Assembly (NCBI RefSeq): GCF_026210795.1 | Contig: NC_089431.1 | Coordinates: forward strand, 3,534,001 to 3,598,000 | Length of the DNA: 64,000 nt | From: Rhizophagus irregularis | Taxonomy: Eukaryota; Glomeromycota; Glomeromycetes; Glomerales; Glomeraceae | Direction of reading: 5' to 3' | Part shown: positions 1 to 10,839 of the stretch, one piece after another | Layout: the number at the start of each line of letters is the position of its first letter | How positions within the stretch are numbered: the first letter of the stretch is position 1 | Notes under the pieces: model-generated | Told to the model about the DNA's origin: nothing | The model's input: only the letters and a program-made list of their open reading frames with translations | Database searches by the model: none | Translations under genes and position numbers: made by a program

Positions 1-2562
1 ATAAAAGAATTTTTTGATGATAATAATAAAGATTTATATTATTTTTTAAAAATAATGGAATATCATGATGAGAATGAAAATTGGTTTTCAAGTTTAATAG
101 GATTTTTTTATGAACATGGTATAGGTACTAATGATAATATTATTAATAAAGATAAATCTTTAGAATTATATTTATTATCAATTAATAATAATAATGATAA
201 TAATAATCAAAAATCATTTTTTTCTATTTATCAATTAATTAATATTATCATTTCAAAATTTTTATTATCATTTTATTATTATAAATTTATTATTTTAGAT
301 AAAAGAGATTATATTACAAATGATTTTTTATGTTCTGATAATGTACATGTAATGTCACATAATCAATTTGAAAATTTTAATAATTTATTATTAATGATTA
401 ATTTAAGTAAAGATGAATTAAATGCTATGGAAAATTATTTTAATTCAAAAGATGCTAATAATGAAGAAAATCAATTAAATATTATTAAAAAGAAAGAATT
501 AATAGAATTGAATAATTTAGGTTATTGTTATCAATTTGGAATAGGAAAAAAGAAAGATGATAAAAAAGCATTTGAATTTTATTTAAAATCTGCAGAAGGA
601 GGAAATTCTAGTGCAAAAAATAATTTAGGTTATTGTTATAAAAATGGTATTGGAATAATAAAAGATGAAAAGAAAGCATTTGATTTATATTTAAAAGCAG
701 CTAATGATGGAGATTTATATGCTCAGTATAATTTAGGTGATTCTTACAAAAATGGAATAGGAATAAATAAAGATGATAAAAAAGCATTTGAATGGTTTTA
801 TAAATCTGCTAAAAATGGATATTTATGTGCTCAATATAGATTAGGTAATTATTATCAAAATGGAATTGGAACATCTAAAGATGAAAATAAAGCATTTGAA
901 TTATATATGATGGCTGCTAAAGGAGGAATTATAGATGCAGAAATGATTTTGGGTAATTATTATAAGAATGGAACTGGAACTCCTAAAGATGAAAATAAAT
1001 CATTTGATTGGTATATGAAATCTGCTAAAAAAGGAAATGCAAAAGCACAATCTAATGTAGGTTATTGTTATCAAAATGGAATTGGAATAGAAAAAAATGT
1101 TGAAAAATCTATTTATTGGTATAGGAAAGCAGAAGAAAGTGAATGTGAAATAGCACAATATTATTTAGGTTATTGTTATAAACATGGAGTAGGAGTTAAA
1201 AAAAATAAAGTTAAAGCATATGAATATTTTAAAAAATCAGTTGAAAAAGAATATTTAGATGCTCAATTTGAACTTGGATATTGTTATGATAAAGGATTCG
1301 GAATTGGTGTTAATAAAACAAAAGCATGTGAATTATATAAACTAGCAGCTGAGAGAGATCATATTGTTGCACAATGCAATATTGGAATTTTATGTGAACA
1401 TTTTAATAAAGAATTAGATCAAGCTATTTATTGGTATAGTAAAGCAGCAGAAAATGGTGATAAAATAGCACAATATAATTTAGGTGAATGTTACTTTTTT
1501 GCTAAAGGTGTAAAAAAGGATGAAACAAAAGCTTTTAATTATTATGAAAAATCAGCCAATCAAGGATTTTTAAATGCTCAAGTTCAACTTGGTTATTTAT
1601 ATAGTAATGGTCAAGGAACAGTAAAGGATTTAGAGAAAGCTGTTTACTGGCATAGAATAGCTGCAGATAATGGTGATAAAATGGCACAATATAATTTAGC
1701 CCAGTGCTATCTTTCTGCAAAAGGTGTAGAAAAAGATGAAACTAAAGCTCTTGAATATTATAAAAAATCAGCTAATCAAAATAATCTAGATGCTCAAATT
1801 CAACTCGGTTATTTATATTATAGTGGTCATGGAACAAAAAAAGATTTAAAGGAAGCTGTTTATTGGTATCATAAAGCAGCAGAAAATGGTGATGAACTTG
1901 CGCAATATAACATAGGCGAATGTTATGAATTAGGAAATGGTGTAACAAAAGATGAAGTTAAAGCATTCAAATATTATAAGAAATCAGCTGAAAATGGATA
2001 TTTAGACGCAAAGTTTTTACTTGGGTATTGTTATGTAAATGGTATTGGAACAGAGATTGATAAAGAAAGTGGATTGAAATTATATGATGAGGCATCCAAT
2101 AAAAAAAATGTTAATACACAAAGTATTTCTAATGATTTTTTAGATAAAGTTAATCATTGGTATCATAAAGCAGCGGAAAATGATGATAATAAAGTTGCAT
2201 TGTATGAATTAGGTGAACTTTATTCAGAAGAAGGTATTTTTCAAAATGAAACACGAGCATTTGTATATTATAAGAAATCAGCTGATCAAGGATTTATTGA
2301 TGCTCAGTATAAACTTGGTTATTACTATGAACATGGAATTGAAGTTGATATTGATAAAGAAAAAGCGTATAATTTATATAAAATTGCTGCAGGAAAAGGG
2401 AGTATCGATGCACAAAGAAGTCTTGCTTCATTATATGAATTAGGAGAAGGAACTGAAAAAAATATAATAAAAGCTATCTATTGGTATAAAAAAGCTAAAA
2501 AAAATGGATGTCTAAAAGCTAAAAAAAGATTAAATATTCTTTTAAAACAACAAGAAACTTAA
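1..2562 (+). CDS. Sel1-repeat protein, 5' partial
   Basis: The frame is open from base 1, with Met codons only from 55, so the true start lies left of the window. At least 835 residues are visible. From about residue 150 the protein is a chain of roughly 18 Sel1-like repeats of about 36 residues with the pattern LGYCYxxGxG, KDxxKAF, YxKSAxxG, AQ. The preceding segment is Asn-rich and holds one more degenerate repeat near residues 13-45. Sel1 repeats are alpha-alpha solenoids used as protein-interaction scaffolds, and large families of them, often joined to kinases, are typical of Rhizophagus-type genomes. Which partner this copy binds cannot be read from the sequence. No signal peptide or clear membrane segment is present in the visible part. 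The stop is TAA at 2560. Confidence 0.9.
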   Translation: MKEFFDDNNKDLYYFLKIMEYHDENENWFSSLIGFFYEHGIGTNDNIINKDKSLELYLLSINNNNDNNNQKSFFSIYQLINIIISKFLLSFYYYKFIILDKRDYITNDFLCSDNVHVMSHNQFENFNNLLLMINLSKDELNAMENYFNSKDANNEENQLNIIKKKELIELNNLGYCYQFGIGKKKDDKKAFEFYLKSAEGGNSSAKNNLGYCYKNGIGIIKDEKKAFDLYLKAANDGDLYAQYNLGDSYKNGIGINKDDKKAFEWFYKSAKNGYLCAQYRLGNYYQNGIGTSKDENKAFELYMMAAKGGIIDAEMILGNYYKNGTGTPKDENKSFDWYMKSAKKGNAKAQSNVGYCYQNGIGIEKNVEKSIYWYRKAEESECEIAQYYLGYCYKHGVGVKKNKVKAYEYFKKSVEKEYLDAQFELGYCYDKGFGIGVNKTKACELYKLAAERDHIVAQCNIGILCEHFNKELDQAIYWYSKAAENGDKIAQYNLGECYFFAKGVKKDETKAFNYYEKSANQGFLNAQVQLGYLYSNGQGTVKDLEKAVYWHRIAADNGDKMAQYNLAQCYLSAKGVEKDETKALEYYKKSANQNNLDAQIQLGYLYYSGHGTKKDLKEAVYWYHKAAENGDELAQYNIGECYELGNGVTKDEVKAFKYYKKSAENGYLDAKFLLGYCYVNGIGTEIDKESGLKLYDEASNKKNVNTQSISNDFLDKVNHWYHKAAENDDNKVALYELGELYSEEGIFQNETRAFVYYKKSADQGFIDAQYKLGYYYEHGIEVDIDKEKAYNLYKIAAGKGSIDAQRSLASLYELGEGTEKNIIKAIYWYKKAKKNGCLKAKKRLNILLKQQET

Positions 2563-3428
2563 AAAACATTCACTGTTTAATAATTTTCTACTTTTTTTTT
2601 AAAAAAAATAATTTTGCTATTAAATGATTATTATTCGCTATTATATTTGTACATAATTAATTAAATATCATTTTTAATAAACTTAAACCATATCATCATA
2701 CATTCATGCACGTATATCGTAACATGAATTTTTATGTCAATGAAGATATTTTATCGACTCTGCCATTTTATTATTTTATTTCATCTTTTTAATTTATTTC
2801 ATACTTTGAATAATTCTTATGTGTAAAATAATTTGTGAACTTTGAATATTTTGTGCTTACATTCATGCACCTATTAACCCGACTTCTGCCAATAAAAAAA
2901 AAATAGCTTAGCAGAAAATAACTTAATGCTGCTGATGCACTAAATTTATGGTAAAGATGGTTTAAATCTAAAAAATAAATGATGCAACCTTATGGTTTTG
3001 CATTTTGTGCTAATCAATAGATTAGAGCTGCGACTCGGGATCCGGATCATATCCAAATCAAAAAATGTGTTACTCAACTCCAAAACGGGTATTACCCGTT
3101 TATCTTTTTGTTAGATATGATATATAAATTAAGATATTTATCAAATATAAAACAAAATAAAGAAGTCTTTTAGAATTTAGGATAAGTATTGATAAAACTC
3201 ACCAGTAGTAACCACTCAATTCTGGATGAAATAATAATTTTGGCCAGAATTAATAAGAATCTCTGTAGGTCAAAAATTTTCATAAATTATTTCGTGGCGA
3301 CTAGTGAGTAGTGATGATCACCAAGTGACATCCATAATATAAAAAATATTAATTCCGGCCGGCATTAAAATTCTGGCCAGAGTCAACATCTTAATTCCTG
3401 CAAAATTTATAAAGCAATTAGTAATACC
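2563..3428. other. AT-rich intergenic region
   Basis: No coding exon is recognised. A short palindrome (AACGGGTATTACCCGTT) lies near 3083-3099. The phrase TTGGCCAGAATTA, near 3240, recurs near 3369, 5350, 5373 and 52848, so it is probably a fragment of a dispersed repeat. Confidence 0.5.
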
Positions 3429-4039
3429 CGGGTATGGTATCTGAACTTTTCGTCAAAGTCCATTTCACTGAAACCCATTTCGCCGAAACCATTTTACCGA
3501 AAGGATATTTCACCGAAGGGGTATTTCGCTGAAATACCATTTCACTGAAACTCCATTTTACCAATATCCATTTCACTGAAGCCATTTTATCAAATGGACA
3601 TTTTGCTGAATGGACATTTTGCCGAAAAATTATTATTTTATCGTTTTATACTAAGTACATTTTTCTAGAAAAATTTTTGAATTAGCTGATTTCTATTGAA
3701 TTTATCTCGTTGTTTATAATACATTAATCTTTTTTATGCTTACTTTTTCGCAAATATCAGGAAAATAAAGTTATTTATTTATTGCTTAACAATTAATATC
3801 AGTTACTTGAACGTTAAAGTGATAATATCCTGGAAAAAAAAATCCCTAAAAATAATTTGAATTTTATTTTTATTGCGTGATGAATAATTTTTACAAAAAT
3901 GTTAATCGCTACCATTTTCTGTGAAATAGAATTCAGCGATTCGGTGAAATGGATTCATAAAATGTACTTTCGGAGAAATGAAACGTTCCTTCGGTGAAAC
4001 TTAATTGCTTCGGCGAAATGTACTTATTAGATACCCGCC
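3429..4039. repeat. foldback/MITE-like element with inverted arrays of a TTTCRCCGAA motif
   Basis: The left side (about 3455-3640) is a run of degenerate units of about 14 bp reading CATTTCACTGAA, CATTTCGCCGAA, ATTTTACCGAA and similar. The right side (about 3935-4025) carries the same motif on the other strand (TTCGGTGAAATG, TTCGGCGAAATG). The outermost sequences GGGTATGGTATCT and AGATACCCGCCC are also roughly inverted. The core is AT-rich and has no ORF. This is the architecture of a foldback transposon. No target duplication could be fixed, so the ends are approximate. Confidence 0.6.
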
Positions 4040-4397
4040 CATGGAATAACAGGCTTATCTCATTGTGTATGACACATACACCGATGGATTTATACTTTTT
4101 TCAGCGTATACATAATACCGATGGGATAAAAATTTAGAATATGCATTACCTGTTAAATAAATCAAATTTTGAACCAGAATAGAATAATAATCGAAGATTA
4201 TTTGAGTATTCGTAAGTTTATGCGTAAAAAGTAACACAAAGAAAAAAATGTATTTAATTACGCTTGTTAAACGTAACTCTAATTAAAATGATTGACATTT
4301 TCTAAATTAGTTGAGAGACGGATTAACGTTTAACAGAAGATGTGTATCGTAAAAAAGTTACCATTTGTTCAAAAGGGGCATTCAGTATCTAAGTTTA

Positions 4398-5570
4398 CTT
4401 CAAAGTAGAGGTCTGCATTTGCCCATATTTTAAAACCCGGCCCGGCCCGGAAATAATATATGAATATATATGCCGGCCCGGGCCCAGCCCGGGCCTTAAA
4501 TATATATTTTATGCCAACCCGGCCTGGCCCGGATTCATAATATCAAAACCCGGCCCAACCCGGAATTCTTATAATTATTTATATAAATGTAAATCATTTT
4601 AGTATAGTGATTTTGGCAAATCAAAATAAATTTATATGTAGATCATTTTTGTGTAGTAATTTTCGGCAAATCAAGAAATTCAATAATAATATTCATTTAT
4701 ATAAACAGTTGAAACAAAATTCACTAATTATTTGAAAATGTTGATACTTAATATAATAAAAATTGTGAATATTAATAATATGTAATAAAAATTTTGAAAT
4801 ATAACGTGAAAATATAATGTAGATCACAATTATAAATTTTGTGTCACAGAAATTTGATAATTTTAAACAACGCGAAAACTTAGTGATTTGAAATAACAGA
4901 TAATGTATTTATTTATAAATAAAAATTTTGTATAGTAATTTACTATTTCTTTTTAAAAAAATAATTTTATTATAAATAATTTAATAAATAAAAATTTATT
5001 TATTTTTTTTTAGCAAATCAACTATTTTTAACCATTATTTTTGTTGATCGTAGTTCGTATTATGATGCGCGTTTTTATTTTTTTTTTCAATAATAATAAA
5101 AAACAAAATAAAATTTTATTTATTTATTTATTTATTCTATTTATTTAAAAAAAACAATGAAATTGTAGCATAACATTTAAATTTTTTTTAAAAAACAATA
5201 CAAGCGAAAAGTTATATTAGAAAAATTTATTAACTATAATATACTATAATACACCAAAAAGGAAATAAATTATATAAAATTAAATCAAAAAATGTATAAA
5301 AATAAAATAAAAATTATTATATTTAATATTAAAAAACTTAAATTTAAATTTCGGCCAGAATTAACAAAATTTTGGCCAGAATTAATAAAATTCCGGGTTG
5401 AGAATCTAAACCCGGACCCGGCCCGGAAAATTTATGAAAATCAAATGCCGGCCCGGACCCAGCCCGGGTGAATTTTGAAGGAAAATTTGCCGGCTTAAAC
5501 CCGGATCCGGGTCTGGGCCGGGTCCGGGTTTCCGGGTTGCGGGTCCTGTTTGCAGACCTCTACTTCAAAG
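4398..5570. mobile_element. non-autonomous hAT-type element with 8-bp target duplication
   Basis: The element is 4406-5562 (1,157 bp). It begins TAGAGGTCTGCA and ends with the exact inverse TGCAGACCTCTA. The 8-bp duplication CTTCAAAG sits directly outside both ends (4398-4405 and 5563-5570). An 8-bp duplication with this type of terminus is the hallmark of the hAT superfamily. There is no transposase ORF. Both subterminal zones (about 4430-4565 and 5395-5545) are packed with CCCGG/CCGGG words, giving two GC-rich islands around an AT-rich core. Confidence 0.88.
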
Positions 5571-5701
5571 TCCTCAACAATGTATTATAAAGAAGTTATT
5601 TTGACTTCTGAATTTAATACATATCTTGTGTTTCATTAATATCAATGATGTTACTCATCAATATTTCCTTGACCATTTATTATTTTCGTCTCCTTTAACG
5701 T

Positions 5702-6250
5702 TTATCCCTTAAACTGTTTTGCAGCCAAATTTGCCTGCAATTTTGTTTTTTAATTAAAGCCACTTTTAAATACCTTAAAATATTTTATTACATAAACCAA
5801 TATTTTTATAATAAATTCTATAGTATTTTCTAAGTAAAAATCGAAAAAAAAGTTCAATTTGATTAATGATTTTTTAAAAGTAAATGATCGACAAATTATA
5901 ACAAATAGTAGCTAAATTTTTCAAATTGAAATATCTTTTTATTCATTAATCCTAGAAATATAAAATTACCACCATTTGATGTGTCTTAATGAGAAGAATC
6001 TGATAGAAATAAAATTGTCCTTCTACAAATATTATGTGACAGGATAACTTATAAAATCTAAAAATTTATAAATTAATATAACTTTTTATTTATCAATTTT
6101 AGAGCTATAATTTTATTACCATTAAATGCGCCTTAATAAGAGGAATCTAACAAATATAATTTCATCTTTCTATAATCACTAGATCTTAAGATATTTTAAA
6201 AATTCAAAAATTTTTAAAATTAATTTTAACCCCTACAGTTTAAGGGATAA
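5702..6250. repeat. MITE-like element with 16-bp perfect inverted ends and an internal duplication
   Basis: TTATCCCTTAAACTGT at 5702-5717 is repeated exactly inverted as ACAGTTTAAGGGATAA at 6235-6250. Inside, two diverged direct copies of about 135 bp follow each other (about 5943-6080 and 6085-6232; both contain a variant of AAAATTACCACCATTTGATG and of the phrase AAGAGGAATCT). No ORF is present and no convincing target duplication was found. Confidence 0.6.
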
Positions 6251-6676
6251 TGTGTAGAATTTTTTTTTTTCGGAGATATTATCATAGAACTAGAATAGGG
6301 TTTTGTATTACACTTTTTTTCGAGTTAGTAAAATTTTTACAATAATTTTGATTTACTGATACCTGAATAATTAATTTTTACCTTAAGGAAGACGCTGATC
6401 ATATTCTTTGAAAGAATTCTCGTATTTTTAAAATACAGTTCTAGATTAGTTCTTTAGAATTTCCACTACAAGGAATTTTGTATGAAATTTTTTAGAATTC
6501 GAAGAAAGAATTTTTTAATTAACCTTTGTCAAAGATTTTTATGATCAAAATATTATATATATCGATAATTTTCTTTCGCTAATGATTAAAAAAAAATTGA
6601 TATATTTATAATAATCGACGAACTACATACTTAAATTTAACTTTTAATATCAGAAAACATGTATTTAAATTAACCA

Positions 6677-7766
6677 GTGCGAAACTCACAACGTAAAAAA
6701 AATATGTTTATAAAATGTAATGAATGTAAGAGAAAAAGAAAAACTTTAGATGAAAGTCACCAGATTTGCCACATATGCCACAAATCAAAGATACTGTTTA
6801 AATCAAGTGGAAACAAAATTATTGATGACTTCATCAGATTTACACAAGTCAACCTTGCCAGGGAGGAAGGTAAAATGGAGTTTGTTACTTATGATCAATT
6901 CAAAAATATAGAATTTATTGCCGAAGGAGGATATAGTAAAGTTTATAAAGCTACTTGGGTAGATGGTCCAATTGATTGGTATAATATTAAACGTGAAAAT
7001 TCGAATATTACTCATAGAACTTGCGTGAAAAACTATAAAGTTATTCTTAAAAATCTTAATAATTCCAAAAACATTACATTAAAGGAGCTGAATGAGGTAT
7101 GATCCATGTAATATTTTTAATCTTCAATGTAATGAAAATGGTAAACTAATGATTCTTTTTTTAGCTCAAGGTATTTTATCAGATACTTTCAAATATAAAT
7201 AATAGTGTTTATTACATCAGTACTTATTTAGGAATAACACAAGATCCTATTACCAAAATTATTATTATTATTATGCCATATTATAGTTCGGGTGATTTGA
7301 CACATTATTTAAGTAATGACTTTTATATTAAAGATTGGAAGACAAAACTTAGTAGATTACTAGGGAAAATGGCAAAAGGACTTAGTACTATGCATGCAAC
7401 AAAATTATCCATAAAGATTTACATATATAGTGGAAATATCTTGGTTGAAATAAATGATTATGGCAATAGTAATACATATATAGCTAGGTGATCTAGGAAT
7501 AAGTAAATCTGCAACTGAATATACAGATAATAATGATGAGAAATATGGTATTATTCCTTATATGGCACCAGAGATTTTTAAAGGACAAAAATATACTACA
7601 GCCTCAGATATATATAGTTTTGGGATGATTTATGTGGGAATTGATGACAGGTAGAAGACCTTTTTGGGATAGAATTCATGATACAGAACTTATAATTGAA
7701 ATATGTGATGGTTTAAGACCACCAACCGCTACAAATGCACCTGAAGGATATATTGAATTAATGAAA
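6677..7766 (+). pseudogene. kinase gene, 5' half, decayed and cut by the giant insertion
   Basis: Exon 1 (6677-7096) encodes a Cys-rich N terminus (CNECKRKRK, CHICHK) and the glycine-loop region (IAEGGYSKVYKATW), then a GT-AG intron, then exon 2 from 7165. Exon 2 covers subdomains to about X: the catalytic-loop region, DLGISKS, PYMAPE, SDIYSFG and a GLRPP motif. It is broken in at least three places: the HKDLH catalytic loop is out of frame near 7405-7430, a few extra bases interrupt IADLG near 7485, and one extra T lies near 7629. The homology stops at ATGAAA (7761-7766), exactly where CCCTATGAAAAAAG begins. The continuation of the kinase, starting KECWNSDP, is found at 49444. The family is the tyrosine-kinase-like group abundant in Rhizophagus. 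Confidence 0.85.
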
Positions 7767-8165
7767 CCCTATGAAAAAAGCCTGTGTGATTTTTGTTGAA
7801 AAAACATCCAATTAAATTCACTATGATTTCTGTATATTTGACCATACAATAATTGTGCTAAAAATTGCAATAAATCACACAATAGTTGTATGGCAATCAT
7901 ACAATAATCATCCAATTTATGACCTGATTTTATATAATTATTGTCTAATTTTTGAGCCAAATTTTAGGCTGAATTTTAGGAATTATTCTGGGCCGAATTT
8001 AGAAATTATTGTGAGCCAAATTTTAGGAATTATTAGGAATTATTATGGCCGAATTTAGGAATTATTGTGGGCCGAATTATTAAGAATTATTATGGCAAAT
8101 TTAGGAATTATTGTAAGCCGAATTTAGGAATTATTGTGGGCCAAATTTTAGGAATTATGATTACA
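7767..8165. repeat. left subterminal repeat zone
   Basis: After the 14-bp terminus come several copies of CATCCAATT and CATACAATAATTG-like words in both orientations. Then about eight degenerate tandem units of about 24 bp reading GGAATTATTGTGGGCCGAATTTA occupy about 7955-8160. Subterminal arrays of this sort are transposase-binding regions in CACTA-type elements; that role is inferred here. Confidence 0.65.
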
Positions 8166-8339
8166 GTAAGTTAAAATTTGGTCAGTAACGATTAACGACA
8201 AGCAAATTTATAAAGTGAAATTATGGATTTTTATTAATTTAATATACAAAATAAAACACTATATTTGATATGAATTATAAATGTAGAAAACTATAAAAAA
8301 ATATAAATATATATATATAATAATTCATAAATAATATAC

Positions 8340-9185
8340 TATCGCTGTATTAGATATAAACTATAAATTAAAACTATAAATGTATAAAGAAAATAAAATC
8401 AAATATTAAAGAAAGTAAAGTAAATTATTGGTATAAGTAAATTATTAATATTAAAAATAAAAAAGTATGAAGTTAGTAAAGAAAGCAAAATTAGAATTAG
8501 TAATAAGTAGTATGGAAAGTAAATTGTTAGCATTTGTTAGCGTTAGTAATAATAAAAAAAAAGAAAGTAAAATAAATTATTGTAAGTAAATTATTAATAT
8601 TAAAAATAAAAAAGTATGAAGTTAATAAAGAAAGCAAATTAGTAAGTAGTATGGAAAGTAATTGTTAGCGTTTGTTAGCGTTAGTAATAATAAAAAAAAG
8701 TATAAAGTTAGTGAAAAAAGCAAGTTAGTAATTGAAATGTAAAAAAGTTAGAAAATAAATAAAAGGATAAAAAAAATAAATTTTCTTACCGAAAAGAAAG
8801 TTTGAAGAAAAAAAGTTTGAAGAAAAGAAAGTTTGAAGAAAAGAAAGTTTGAAGAAAAAAAGTTTGAAGAAAAAAAAGGTTAAAAAAAATAAACAAATAT
8901 TTTCTGCGTAGTGAAAAAAGTAAGTTAGTAATGTAAAAAAGTTAAAAAATAAATTCTGCGTAGTGAAAAAAGTAAGTTAGTAATGTAAAAAAGTTAAAAA
9001 ATAAATAAACGAAAAGAAAAGTTTGAAGAAAAAAGAAAAAAAGTTTGAAGAAATAAAAAAATAAACAAATATTTTCTGCGTTATATTTATTATTTATTTT
9101 GATGATCAGATCACGTGGTATAATATAATTTAATTTTAATTGGACGATCAGATCACGTGTATTATATACATAATTTTAATTGGAC
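8340..9185. repeat. AT/purine-rich tandem duplications
   Basis: A block of about 150 bp (containing AAAAAAGTATGAAGTTAGTAA and TTGTTAGCGTTTGTTAGCG-type words) is present twice between about 8405 and 8700. GTTTGAAGAAAAGAAA units repeat at about 8809-8875. A 50-bp block starting TTCTGCGTAGTGAAAAAAG is duplicated at about 8902 and 8953. GATCAGATCACGTG occurs at about 9104 and 9147. Nothing coding is seen. Confidence 0.6.
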
Positions 9186-9517
9186 AATTTCTTTTATTTT
9201 CCAAACTAACCGGATAAGTAGTGACACAAAATTTTAACTAACGAAAAATGAACTTTTAAACTTTAATTTTGCATTAGTTACAAAATTTCATTACAAAAGC
9301 AATACGACAACACAAAAATTTACTTTATTTAAAATATATATGCATATTATGTATGTTATCTCTAATTTATGAAATAAAATAAAATATTAGTATTTGTAAC
9401 TAATTAATTTCAAATTAAATAACTTACTTTATTATTTTCGTTATAATCTAAAATAAAAATAAAAATTAATTGATTATTATAAAAAATTTTTTGTAATATA
9501 AAATGAAAAAATAAATA

Positions 9518-9803
9518 TTAATTATTACCTTTTCGCGGTTGATTGGAAATCCGCCCAGATTTTTTTCTTTCATTTTTTTTCTTCCCGCTCTTTTCGCTGG
9601 CATTTGTATTGCCAACGTCTGTACTATTATCATTTTTTTTCTTTCCGCTCTTTCCGCTGACATTTGTATTGGTATTGTCAACGTCTGTATTATTATCATT
9701 TTTTTTCTTTCTGCTCTTTCCGCTGACATTTGTATTGGTATCGTCAACGTCTGTATTATTATCGTTATTATCAGACTTCAAGAAAAGTTTAAAAGAGATA
9801 TAA
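9518..9803 (-). CDS. Asn/Asp/Lys-rich repeat ORF, probable exon of an unidentified gene
   Basis: The minus strand is open from a possible splice acceptor at about 9804 to TAA at 9518. It encodes three imperfect copies of a unit of about 22 residues with the pattern NDNNTDVDNTNTNVSGKS followed by KKK. There is no ATG at the 5' end, so it would have to be an internal or terminal exon. A Lys-rich open stretch with a good donor (GATAAG|GTATAA) lies upstream at about 9856-9993, but the phases do not match, so I do not join them. The unit is basic and low-complexity; no domain is recognised. Confidence 0.35.
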
Positions 9804-10313
9804 CTGAAGTTAAAAATATGTTTTTAACAAAATGCTTATACTATATATATTATACCTTATCTGATAAATCATCTGCAGTTCCACTACTACTAATGACCAC
9901 TTTGTTTTTAATTTTATCTCTAGTGATCACCGATTTATTCTTTTTTAAAATAACTTCCGTTTTCTTCTTCTTTAGTTTTTTTTTGGTGGGCACCTTTTAT
10001 AAAATTCAAAAATTAATACGTATTTATTTTTATAAATAAATATAATTCAAAAGATGAAATTATTATTTACGTTTATTGTTCATCGAGCGGCGAAATAATT
10101 CTTTGATAGCCCAATCTCCTGTTGTTTTGGGAAAATGACTATTATTCCCTTTGAACTGAAAAAAAAATTTTGTTAAATGTATTATAAATGTATTGATTTA
10201 AAGTATGATTAATTTACAATATACTCACCTTCTCGATAATTTTTAATATTGCTCTCCTCTCCTGCTTTTCCCAGGACGTTTCAACATCGATATACGCTTC
10301 AATTAGGTCACGT

Positions 10314-10806
10314 TGATAACGAAGATTATGGCGCAGTAAAAATCACGTGATTTAAAAATCAGATGATTAATTAGTAGATCAATCATTATGTAATCAAATA
10401 ATTTTGTAGATCTGATTAACGTTACAATTGTTATTTTTGTTATTTATATTATTTATGTTATTTTTATTATTTTTATTATTTCTTTTATTTATTATATTTA
10501 TTTTATTTACTTTATTTATTTTAGTTATATTATTTTCTTTATATTTTATTTTTATATAAATATCTTTTGATTTTTCTTAAGTTAAAGTGTGTGTCAGTGT
10601 GTCAGATAGATAGAAAATAGATAGTATAAGTTAGGGATTAACTTGTATTAACTATTTAATAAACTCTTATATTAAAAACGAACTGTGATTGTGTTATATT
10701 TTGCGTATTGTGTTTTTGCGTGTCTTGCTGATATAAACTACGTTATAGCTATTGACTCCCTAACGTTTAGTTATAGTTGACAGAGTCTGAGACGGACCTG
10801 TTAACA
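10314..10806 (+). repeat. 5' LTR
   Basis: It starts TGATAACGAAG and ends CTGTTAACA. It contains a T-rich tract and TATAAATATC near 10554, a plausible TATA box. It matches 18366-18858 at 492 of 493 positions by my reading. Confidence 0.95.
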
Positions 10807-10809
10807 AAG

Positions 10810-10823
10810 TGGTGATTCCTGCC
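10810..10823 (+). other. primer-binding site candidate
   Basis: TGGTGATTCCTGCC begins 3 nt after the 5' LTR. TGG at the start is what pairs with the CCA end of a tRNA. I cannot assign the tRNA species. Confidence 0.6.
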
Positions 10824-10839
10824 AGGTCATAAGAGATTT

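Noticed and set aside
9539-10039. Plus-strand ORFs of 166 and 86 codons, hydrophobic and Phe/Ile-rich
   Set aside because: They are the complement of the minus-strand Asn/Lys repeat ORF; the apparent membrane segments come from reading AT-rich repeats backwards.
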